From: Actinomycetes bacterium
GTDB taxonomy: Bacteria; Actinomycetota; Actinomycetes; Actinomycetales; Actinomycetaceae
Length of the DNA: 13,737 nucleotides
NCBI GenBank assembly: GCA_023420745.1
Contig: JAEZVQ010000066.1
Span: 1 to 13,737, forward strand
Reading direction: 5' to 3'
Each line of letters starts with the position of its first letter. Position 1 is the first letter of the stretch. Positions 5,960 through 12,486 of the stretch are shown one piece after another. Both the position numbers and the translations under genes were made by a program. Below the pieces are notes generated by a model. It did not search any database. It had not been told where the DNA came from and was given only the letters and a program-made list of their open reading frames with translations.

Positions 5960-8326
5960 ATGATGACCACGATCAAGCGCGCGGTCGTTGCTTCTCTGGC
6001 GGCTTCGGCGCTGGCTCTTGGGCCGGCAGTTGCTCTCGCAGACGAGGGCGATCCGACCACCGCTGACGACACAACAACGACAGCGCCCGCCGGTGACGGC
6101 ACCGAAGCCGCCGGTGACAACACTGAGGCACCGGGAACTGAGGAGGGCGAAAAGCCCGCTGACGAAAACCAACCGGATGAGACTCAACCGGGTGCGGAAA
6201 AGCCGCCGGCGGAAGGTGAAACACCTCCGGCTGATGAAAAGTCCGACATCGTCACCCTCGACCTGTACAACCTCACCGACGTCCACGGTCACATGCAGCA
6301 GGTCGTCGATAAGAAGAAGGGCGTGACCGAGGCCGGTCTGGCCGCGGTTGGTTGCTACCTCGACAAGGCACGTATCGACAACCCGAACTCGTCGTTCACG
6401 CTGCTCGGTGACAACACCGGCGCCTCGACATTCGCCTCGGGGATGCTCAAGGACAACCCGACCATCGCCTCGCTTAACGAGCTCAAGCCCCTCGCGTCAA
6501 CGCTGGGCAACCACGAACTCGATGACGGCGTTGAGGTGTTCAAGCACCGCGTCGACGGAACCGACGGCTACACCAAACTCGCCTTCCCCTACCTCGCGAT
6601 GAACGTCGAGGGGATGGGAAACCAGGCTGACGGCACCCCGTACCTCGGCGACTACAAGGTGTGGACTTCCCCCTCCGGCGTCAAGGTGGCGTTCATTGGC
6701 GCCATTGCCAACGACGTTGAAGCGAAGGTCGATGTCGGTATGGTCAAGGGTCTGACGTTCAAGGATCCGACCCAGATGGTCAACGACCTTGCCAAGAAGC
6801 TCAAGGCTAACAAGGAAGCTGACATCGTCATCGTCATGCTCGACGACGATGTGAAGAACAACTACCCGCTGATGGGCGCCGGCGTTGACGGCATCATGGG
6901 TGGCGACACGCACGTCCCCTACGACTTCACCATGGTTGACGGTGCTGAGGGCAACAAGCTGTCCGGTATTGCCTCGGGCTCCTACACCGACAATCTCGCG
7001 AACCTCCAGATCACCTACAACACTAAGGAACACAAGGTTGTCGAAAGCAAGGCGATCTTGATCCCGGCGCCGAAGGTTGCCGAATGTGGCGAGAAGGAAT
7101 CGATCAAGAAGATCGTCGACGACGCTGTCGCACAGTCTGAACAGGAAGCGAAGAAGCCGGCTGGAAAGATCGGTGGCGAATTCCATCGCGGTGTCTTCAC
7201 CTCCGCGGAAGGTGCCACTGACCCCGGTTCAAACCGCGGCATCGAATCCAGCCTCGGTGATCTCGTCGCCGACGCGCTGCGCGAAGGCGTGGAGAAGCAA
7301 ATGCACAAGCCGATGGATATTGGCATTGTCAATGCCGGTGGTCTGCGTGCCGACCTGATCCCCGCCGAAGACGGCACGGTGACCTACAAGGACATCTTCG
7401 CGGTGCTGCCGTTCGGGAACACCATTGGCTACAAGGAATTGCCGGGTACTTCGATTAAGAAGATGCTCGAAGAGCAGTGGAAGACGAATCTCACCACGCA
7501 GAACTCGCGTCCGATGCTCAAGCTCGGTCTGTCGAAGAACGTGAGCTACACGTACGATCCGGCGAAACCGCTGGGTGAGCGCATCACCTCGGTGACCATC
7601 AACGGTCAGCCACTCGATCCGGCGAAGACCTACACCGTTGCCTCGCTGTCGTTCATGCTCAATGGCGGTGACAACTTCTCCGCCTTCACCGACGTGGAAA
7701 AGAGCAACACCACGCCGAAGCTCGATCGCGATCTCCTCGTTGACTACATCAAGGACAACGAAGGTGTCACTCCGCGTCCCATCAAGTCCTCGGTGGGGAT
7801 CACCCTGCCCAAGGACATGGTCAAGCACGGCGATGAGGTGACGATCCCGCTGCGCGGTCTGTCATTCTCCGAAGGCCCGTCAATCTCCAAGGAGGTGACA
7901 CTCACCGTCGGTGACGTCTCCGGAAAGTCGGAGGTGGACAACACCCTGGTGGAGCCGAATAACTCGAACGAGAACTCGATTATCACCACCGACGGAGCCG
8001 GGCAGGCGAGTGTGAAACTCACTATCGATGCCACTCAGGCGTGTGCAGCAACGACCGAAGCCACGGCTGCTCTGCCGGTGACGGTGACAACGAACCTCGG
8101 TGAACTCGTCAGTGCCGATTCTGGTCTGACCGTCACGGTTGACTGCGAGAAGCCCGAGCCAACCGACCCCGAGAAGCCGGGGACCGATAAACCAGCGAAA
8201 CCCACTAAGCCGGGCAAGAAGCTGGTGAAGACCGGTGCTGAGATCGGCGGTCCGGCCGCTCTCGCCATGGCGCTCCTCTTCGCTGGGTCCGCTGCCGTGT
8301 GGGCTGCGAAGCGACGTTCCCTCTGA
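5960..8326 (+). CDS. Secreted, wall-anchored 5'-nucleotidase-family metallophosphatase
   Basis: Probable extracellular phosphoesterase of the UshA/5'-nucleotidase family (788 residues). In order: a signal peptide (1-27, likely cut after ALA); an acidic Thr/Pro/Glu-rich linker (28-95); a metallophosphatase domain with D107-V-H109, GD151N and GN184H185ELD188; a 5'-nucleotidase C-terminal domain with NAGGLRADL (458-466, R463 for phosphate) and NGGDNF (568-573); a beta-rich extra domain (about 625-730); a Pro/Lys spacer; and LVKTG (755-759), a hydrophobic segment and KRRSL. The tail is a sortase signal, although LVKTG is not the standard LPxTG. Oddly, two expected histidine ligands are aspartate (D295 and D316, see findings), so activity may be changed. 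ATG 5960 has GGAGAA (5948-5953) 6 bases upstream; ATG 5963 is an alternative. Confidence 0.88.
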   Translation: MMTTIKRAVVASLAASALALGPAVALADEGDPTTADDTTTTAPAGDGTEAAGDNTEAPGTEEGEKPADENQPDETQPGAEKPPAEGETPPADEKSDIVTLDLYNLTDVHGHMQQVVDKKKGVTEAGLAAVGCYLDKARIDNPNSSFTLLGDNTGASTFASGMLKDNPTIASLNELKPLASTLGNHELDDGVEVFKHRVDGTDGYTKLAFPYLAMNVEGMGNQADGTPYLGDYKVWTSPSGVKVAFIGAIANDVEAKVDVGMVKGLTFKDPTQMVNDLAKKLKANKEADIVIVMLDDDVKNNYPLMGAGVDGIMGGDTHVPYDFTMVDGAEGNKLSGIASGSYTDNLANLQITYNTKEHKVVESKAILIPAPKVAECGEKESIKKIVDDAVAQSEQEAKKPAGKIGGEFHRGVFTSAEGATDPGSNRGIESSLGDLVADALREGVEKQMHKPMDIGIVNAGGLRADLIPAEDGTVTYKDIFAVLPFGNTIGYKELPGTSIKKMLEEQWKTNLTTQNSRPMLKLGLSKNVSYTYDPAKPLGERITSVTINGQPLDPAKTYTVASLSFMLNGGDNFSAFTDVEKSNTTPKLDRDLLVDYIKDNEGVTPRPIKSSVGITLPKDMVKHGDEVTIPLRGLSFSEGPSISKEVTLTVGDVSGKSEVDNTLVEPNNSNENSIITTDGAGQASVKLTIDATQACAATTEATAALPVTVTTNLGELVSADSGLTVTVDCEKPEPTDPEKPGTDKPAKPTKPGKKLVKTGAEIGGPAALAMALLFAGSAAVWAAKRRSL

Positions 8327-8392
8327 GTTCACCACCGTCTCGGCGACTCACCTCCTGAATCGCTATAGGGACGGTCACTGACTCACGTGAGG

Positions 8393-8443
8393 CGCCCGTC
8401 CTCGACACCGCGATCATTTCGCAATGGCGAGGACGGGCGTTTT
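8393..8443 (+). terminator. Rho-independent terminator after the metallophosphatase gene
   Basis: CGCCCGTCCTCG (8393-8404) pairs perfectly with 8428-8439 and is followed by TTTT (8440-8443). The 23-base loop contains a small nested stem, GCGA/TCGC. It lies 67 bases after the stop codon. T residues follow only on the plus strand, so it acts on plus-strand transcripts. It separates the nucleotidase unit from the exporter operon. Confidence 0.88.
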
Positions 8444-8453
8444 CCCTATCCAC

Positions 8454-8468
8454 ACCACAAAATGTGGT
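8454..8468. promoter_or_regulatory. Inverted repeat ACCACA-AAA-TGTGGT
   Basis: A perfect 6-3-6 inverted repeat lies just after the terminator and 28 bases before the first TCAGGG repeat. Its short-spacer geometry is like the 7-3-7 palindrome at 8561-8577, though the sequence differs. It could be an upstream operator of the exporter promoter. Confidence 0.35.
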
Positions 8469-8495
8469 CTCACTCCAGCGAGAAGTCCCGACAAC

Positions 8496-8540
8496 TCAGG
8501 GATACTCAGGGAATATCTCAGGGGGAATTCAGGGGATCAG
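8496..8540 (+). repeat. Four phased TCAGGG direct repeats upstream of the exporter
   Basis: TCAGGG begins at 8496, 8506, 8518 and 8529, giving steps of 10, 12 and 11 bases, so all copies face nearly the same side of the helix. The longer shared form is about CTCAGGGRAT. The last copy ends next to where a -35 element should be, and no good -35 hexamer is present. Tandem sites about 11 bases apart replacing a weak -35 are typical for OmpR/PhoB-type response regulators. An activator array is therefore my inference; no regulator gene is in the window. Confidence 0.7.
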
Positions 8541-8560
8541 TTCCTCGATTACCGGAAAAC

Positions 8561-8577
8561 CTGTCATATGATGACAG
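8561..8577 (+). promoter_or_regulatory. Likely -10 element embedded in a 17-bp palindrome
   Basis: CTGTCAT-ATG-ATGACAG is a perfect palindrome with 7-base arms. Inside it TATGAT (8567-8572) matches the -10 consensus TATAAT at 5 of 6 positions. A protein bound here would block RNA polymerase, so it fits a repressor operator (for example TetR- or GntR-type) for the exporter operon. The -35 region (about 8541-8549) is poor. The start codon is 52 bases downstream. Confidence 0.6.
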
Positions 8578-8628
8578 CATTCATTCCCCGCTTCACCATC
8601 GAAGCCGAGAAAAGCCGAGGTGTCCTCG

Positions 8629-9636
8629 ATGAACGCTCATCCTCGTCGCACGTTGATCCTTCAGATCCTCAAATTAATCGTCTGGGCTGTCATCGCTACC
8701 GCCCTCGTGAAATTTGCGTTCTTCCCGGCGCAAGACAAGTTAGAAACACTCAACCCGCAAGGTAACTTCGACCTGCCAACAACAACCGTCACTACCGGCA
8801 ATATCGACAACGTGACGAAACTCGACGCCACGGTAATTCGTGACGAGTCGAAAACGCTCAAGGCCACAGCAAACGGCACCATCGTGTGGTTCTACGTCGA
8901 CGACGGCGCAAGCGTCAACACCGACACTGCGATCCTCCAGATCCTCGAAACGACTACCGTCGAATCCGATGATCCTGAAGAAGGTCCGACAACCATTGAG
9001 CACTACCACGATGTCTACGCGCCAGCTGCGGGGACGCTCAAACTCGACGCGTTGAAGGGGCAGGAAGTCACCATCGGTACCGCGCTGGGAACCATTGTCC
9101 CCGCATCATTCCACGTACAAGTCAGCGTCACACCTGACCAGCTATACAGCCTTCAGGGACTGCCGAGTGAAGCGACTGTGGCGATCACTGACGGGCCAGC
9201 TCCGTTTACCTGCACCAATCTCACAGTCTTCTCCGGAGGACCGGTCAATGCCACACCATCCTCCGATGCCGGCGGTGGCACGGGCGATACCTCACCAAAC
9301 TCCGCACCTCAGTTGCGGTGTTCGATCCCCGCTGACCAAACAGTGTTCGACGGCGTGAAGGCCACACTCGAAATCACTGGACAAAGCGCGGAAAACGTAC
9401 TGCTACTCCCCGTCACTGCTGTTGAGGGACGCTTCCGTGAAGGCTTCGTTTACCGGCCAGCCGATGATCCCAAACAGAAAGCGGAAAAGATCAGCGTCAC
9501 ACTCGGGCCAAACGATGGGCAGTTCATCGCCATCACCAAAGGGCTTGCTGAGGGCGATGAAGTTCTCGAATTCGTCCCCCATTACGAGGAAGACAACGAC
9601 GATAATTCCTCGCCCAGTCACGGTTTTGGCGGCTGA
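8629..9636 (+). CDS. Membrane-fusion (periplasmic adaptor-like) subunit of an ABC exporter
   Basis: HlyD/MacA/YknX-like accessory protein, 335 residues, expected to be anchored in the membrane and to reach outward to the permease. It has an N-terminal signal anchor (about 9-30), then a barrel-sandwich (lipoyl-like) hybrid domain split around an acidic loop (KATANGTIVWFYVDDGASVN ... VYAPAAGTLKLDALKGQEV), then beta-rich domains ending LLPVTAVEGRF and LAEGDEVLEFVP. A Gly/Ser/Pro-rich insertion lies between C195 and C231, which may form a disulfide outside. ATG 8629 is chosen because GAGG (8617-8620) stands 8 bases upstream; GTG 8620 in frame overlaps that site. The ATPase gene starts 12 bases after the stop. 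Family is confident, cargo unknown. Confidence 0.85.
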   Translation: MNAHPRRTLILQILKLIVWAVIATALVKFAFFPAQDKLETLNPQGNFDLPTTTVTTGNIDNVTKLDATVIRDESKTLKATANGTIVWFYVDDGASVNTDTAILQILETTTVESDDPEEGPTTIEHYHDVYAPAAGTLKLDALKGQEVTIGTALGTIVPASFHVQVSVTPDQLYSLQGLPSEATVAITDGPAPFTCTNLTVFSGGPVNATPSSDAGGGTGDTSPNSAPQLRCSIPADQTVFDGVKATLEITGQSAENVLLLPVTAVEGRFREGFVYRPADDPKQKAEKISVTLGPNDGQFIAITKGLAEGDEVLEFVPHYEEDNDDNSSPSHGFGG

Positions 9637-9648
9637 CGGAGGCTCGCC

Positions 9649-10482
9649 ATGCTTGACCTCAACCAAGTGACACGAACCGTCATCCTTCAAAACGGGCAGC
9701 CGTTGGAAATCCTGCGAGGCGTTGACCTGAGCGTCGAAGCTGGTGAACACGTGTCAATCGTCGGCCAGTCCGGCACAGGCAAATCAACACTGCTCAACAT
9801 CATCGGGATGCTTGACCTGCCGAATACGGGAACGTACCAGTTTGAAAACCAGGACGTCGCCCAGCTCACCGAGGGGGCGCGCGCCTCGCTACGCGGACAG
9901 TCGTTTGGCTTCGTCTTCCAGCAGTTCAACCTCTTCCCCACCCGCGACGCCGTGTCAAACGTTGAGGTGCCACTGCTCTACGCGCACGATTCGCGACTCT
10001 ACCGGCGGCGCACCCTCGCCGCCCAGATGCTCGAGCGGGTCGGACTCGGTGACCGTCTCGACGCTATGCCTGACCAACTCTCCGGTGGTGAACAGCAACG
10101 TGTCGCCATCGCGCGAGCACTGGTGCGTCGACCGCGTGTAATTCTCGCCGACGAGCCCACCGGGGCACTCGACCTCAAGACCGGCGGTATCGTCATGGAT
10201 TTACTTGAGGAGGTCGCCAAGGAAACCAATGCTGCCCTCATCATGATTACCCACGACCTGGCGGTAGCGTCGCGCGCCGATACCATCTACGAAATCGCCG
10301 ATGGCGTGCTACACCGGCGTACAGTCGAACGCGGAACCCAAGCGCATCTCGACGCCGGTGCACTGTCCTCCGGTGGCGTTCTTTCCAGCGACATAATCAG
10401 TCACCGTGCCACAACAGCAACTGAAGAAACCGCCGCCGCGAGAACGGCAACTCACGACATGACGACCGAGGAGGTGCCGTGA
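9649..10482 (+). CDS. ABC transporter ATP-binding protein (MacB/LolD-type)
   Basis: Cytoplasmic ATPase that drives the exporter. All motifs are intact: Walker [10 protein letters not shown] (39-47), Q-loop Q91/Q92 in [10 protein letters not shown], signature LSGGEQQR (144-151), Walker [13 protein letters not shown] (D168, E169) and H-loop H202 in ITHDL. The sequence belongs to the MacB/LolD/FtsE-like branch that pairs with FtsX-type permeases. The ATPase core ends near residue 228. An additional tail of about 45-50 residues, rich in Ala, Thr, Ser and Glu, has no motif I recognise. ATG 9649 has GGAGG (9638-9642) 6 bases upstream. Its stop shares one base with the permease start (TGATG), indicating coupled translation. 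Confidence 0.95.
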   Translation: MLDLNQVTRTVILQNGQPLEILRGVDLSVEAGEHVSIVGQSGTGKSTLLNIIGMLDLPNTGTYQFENQDVAQLTEGARASLRGQSFGFVFQQFNLFPTRDAVSNVEVPLLYAHDSRLYRRRTLAAQMLERVGLGDRLDAMPDQLSGGEQQRVAIARALVRRPRVILADEPTGALDLKTGGIVMDLLEEVAKETNAALIMITHDLAVASRADTIYEIADGVLHRRTVERGTQAHLDAGALSSGGVLSSDIISHRATTATEETAAARTATHDMTTEEVP

Positions 10483-11789
10483 TGAACCGCCTCAGTGGGT
10501 CGGTTGTCGGCCCGATTATCGAAGCATGGGAAGAGTTGCGAATCAACCGCGGGCGCATCATTCTTTCGCTCATCGGCGTCGCAGCTGCGGTGTGGGCGAT
10601 GGCGAGTGTCCTCGCTCTCGGGCAAATCGTGTCAAACACCTCCGAACAGCTCACCGCCGTGTGGAACGGGCGCAACGGAACGGTAATGGTGCAGGTATTT
10701 TCCAATAGCGACAGTTCGTCACCGTCATCCGATGGCAGAAATTCCTCTACCGTCGGTAATGATCGTCAAACCGACCAACTGACGGCAACTGTTGAAAAAA
10801 CTGTCGAGCTGATGAAGCCGACAATCTGGACTCGACGAAGCCAATTTAATGCGCCGATCAGCGCACCCGGAATCCTTGACTGTCTGCCCAACGCGTGGGG
10901 TGGATGCTGGGAGGATGATCCCACTTTCTTCGCCGTTGACCCCGGGTATCAAAAGATTTTCGCGCAGCACCTCATCCTCGGGCGCAACCTCGAACCGCGC
11001 GACGCACAGCTGCGGATGAATCCGGCGGTCGTCAATGAAAGTATGTGGCAGTGGCTCGGCACACCCGACCTCGCCTCGCACCCTCGGTTTCGGCTCAAAA
11101 AGGCACCGAATATTGCACTGACAATCGTCGGTGTCGTGCGTGACACCTCACCCACGGTGCAACCCGAGGTATTTGTCCCCTACGAGGTCTATAACGAGCA
11201 GATGCGCGCCACGGTTAGCCCCGGCGCAGTAAGCCTTGATTTTGCCGTTCTTTCCCCACCTGAACAAGCGGAGAAAGCATCAACGACACTTCATGCAGTC
11301 GTCGCCGCTCAACTCGATGACACATGGACGGTCAGTTCGTTCTACTCCGATACGTCCAATCAAGCACGCCAGCAAACGAACCGGATGATTACCTCGGTGA
11401 TCGCCGTTATCGGCGGGATCGTCATCGCACTCGGCGCACTCGGACTGCTCACGGTGTCGATTGTCACCGTCAAGCAACGAGTACGTGAGATTGGCATTCG
11501 ACGCGCCATGGGTGCCTCGGCTCGTCGTGTATTCCTCTCGGTATTCCTCGAATCGGTGGTGGCCACAACTGTCGCCGGTTTCATCGGCGTGGCATTGTCA
11601 GTCGCTACCCTGCGTTTGACACCGCTGGATCAAATCCTCGACCTGCCTGTGTCGATGGACAACATCCCCTACCCGATGACAGCGGCGCTGCTCGGTGTTC
11701 TCATCGCCGCAGGGGTCGGCGCGCTCGCCGGCATTATTCCTGCGACAATCGCCATCAAGATCAAGCCGATCGACGCCATCCGTTACTGA
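10482..11789 (+). CDS. FtsX/MacB-type ABC transporter permease
   Basis: Membrane subunit of the exporter, 435 residues. Topology as expected for MacB-like permeases: one span near the N-terminus (about 26-48), a large extracellular domain (about 50-300), then three C-terminal spans (about 303-327, 355-378, 395-420). The conserved cytoplasmic segment VREIGIRRAMGAS follows the second span, as in FtsX-domain proteins. The outer domain starts with a Ser/Asn-rich stretch and carries C134 and C142, eight residues apart, which could form a disulfide. ATG 10482 overlaps the ATPase stop and has GGAGG (10470-10474) 7 bases upstream; GTG 10479 is an alternative. Such transporters use a 'mechanotransmission' cycle and export peptides, antibiotics or lipoproteins; the cargo here is unknown. 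Confidence 0.92.
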   Translation: MNRLSGSVVGPIIEAWEELRINRGRIILSLIGVAAAVWAMASVLALGQIVSNTSEQLTAVWNGRNGTVMVQVFSNSDSSSPSSDGRNSSTVGNDRQTDQLTATVEKTVELMKPTIWTRRSQFNAPISAPGILDCLPNAWGGCWEDDPTFFAVDPGYQKIFAQHLILGRNLEPRDAQLRMNPAVVNESMWQWLGTPDLASHPRFRLKKAPNIALTIVGVVRDTSPTVQPEVFVPYEVYNEQMRATVSPGAVSLDFAVLSPPEQAEKASTTLHAVVAAQLDDTWTVSSFYSDTSNQARQQTNRMITSVIAVIGGIVIALGALGLLTVSIVTVKQRVREIGIRRAMGASARRVFLSVFLESVVATTVAGFIGVALSVATLRLTPLDQILDLPVSMDNIPYPMTAALLGVLIAAGVGALAGIIPATIAIKIKPIDAIRY

Positions 11790-11827
11790 CCGCACCGTAC
11801 GCGTGACGGCAATTGCGGTCAGTAACG
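11781..11827 (+). terminator. Perfect 14-bp inverted repeat at the end of the exporter operon
   Basis: CGTTACTGACCGCA (11781-11794) pairs perfectly with 11814-11827 across a 19-base loop that has its own 4-bp stem (CCGT/ACGG). The left arm contains the last two sense codons and the TGA of the permease. No T-run follows on either strand, so it is a U-less terminator, a transcript-protecting hairpin or a DNA site. The position between convergent genes favours a terminator. Confidence 0.55.
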
Positions 11828-11882
11828 AATATGCCCGTATTAGAGGTGAGGAATCGTGAAACTCGGGAGTCGGTAACGGTCG

Positions 11883-12338
11883 TTAGTCGGCGAGGGCGAA
11901 CTCCACCTCAACCTCAACGCTCGCGCCCAGCGGAAGTGCCGCCACACCGACCGCTGAACGGGCATGAGGCTGATCGAACACTTCACCGAGAAGATCTGAA
12001 GCCCCGTTGATCACCGCCGGCTGTCCCGTGAAGTACGGTGCCGAGGCCACAAAACCGACAACCTTAACCACGCGCGCCAAACGATCGACACCACCCGCTG
12101 CCTGCGCAGCTGCAGCAATCGCATTGAGTGCGCATTGACGTGCAGCCTCAGCGGCAGCTCCAACACTGACTCCACCTTCCCCGACATACCCGGTGGCAAG
12201 TAGTTCTCCGTTACGCATCGGCAGTTGACCTGAAGTGAGCACACGCGAGCCTTCGACTAGCGCCGGCGTGTAGGACGCCACCGGGGGGACAACCTCGGGC
12301 AACGTGATGCCGAGTTCATTCAGGCGTTGAGAAATCAT
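11883..12338 (-). CDS. RidA-superfamily protein (YjgF/YER057c/UK114-like)
   Basis: Small cytoplasmic protein of 151 residues in the Rid superfamily. RidA proper hydrolyses reactive enamine/imine intermediates released by PLP enzymes, but many relatives have other or unknown roles. The sequence fits the longer subgroup with the start RLNELGITLPEV, then SGQLPMRNGELLATGYVG, a middle EAARQCALNAIAA helix, GQPAVINGASDLLGEVF, and the end HARSAVGVAALPLGASVEVEVEF. The Arg in 'HARSAVG' matches the conserved substrate-carboxylate arginine of active members. The minus-strand ATG (12336-12338) is preceded by AAAGGA at about 8 bases. The gene is convergent with the exporter and divergent from the malic enzyme, sharing a 148-base promoter interval with the latter. 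Confidence 0.9.
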   Translation of the reverse strand: MISQRLNELGITLPEVVPPVASYTPALVEGSRVLTSGQLPMRNGELLATGYVGEGGVSVGAAAEAARQCALNAIAAAAQAAGGVDRLARVVKVVGFVASAPYFTGQPAVINGASDLLGEVFDQPHARSAVGVAALPLGASVEVEVEFALAD

Positions 12339-12486
12339 GAGGGCGATCCTTTCCGGGATTCATCGCGCACAACTATCGCCTTCATTGTCGCACTCCACGC
12401 CAATGGCGATGCTGGACACCACAGCGGGCACGTCAAGAGACCGTCATAGAATGGTGAGGAATCCGTTTCCAGGAGGTGTGTTTTTC
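12339..12486. promoter_or_regulatory. Divergent promoter interval (RidA-like / malic enzyme)
   Basis: This 148-base gap serves both directions. On the plus strand TAGAAT (12447-12452) is a good -10 candidate, without a clear -35, and AGGAGGTG (12471-12478) is a strong ribosome binding site for the malic enzyme. Near the middle, CGCCA-A-TGGCG (12398-12408) is a perfect 11-bp palindrome sharing the AATGGCG half-site with the candidate operator at 915-934. No convincing promoter was found for the minus strand. Confidence 0.5.

Noticed and set aside
8339..8396. TCAC/GTGA symmetry before the main terminator
   Set aside because: The stem is only 4 bp with an 8-base loop, explained by chance next to a strong terminator.
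8629..11789. Reading the exporter as a complete MacAB-TolC tripartite pump
   Set aside because: No outer-membrane channel gene is present and the other features indicate a Gram-positive cell; YknXYZ-like is the better comparison.
5930..11827. Similarity between GTAACTGACC before the nucleotidase gene and GTTACTGACC in the exporter-end hairpin
   Set aside because: Nine of ten bases over a short, separate context is expected by chance in a window of this size.
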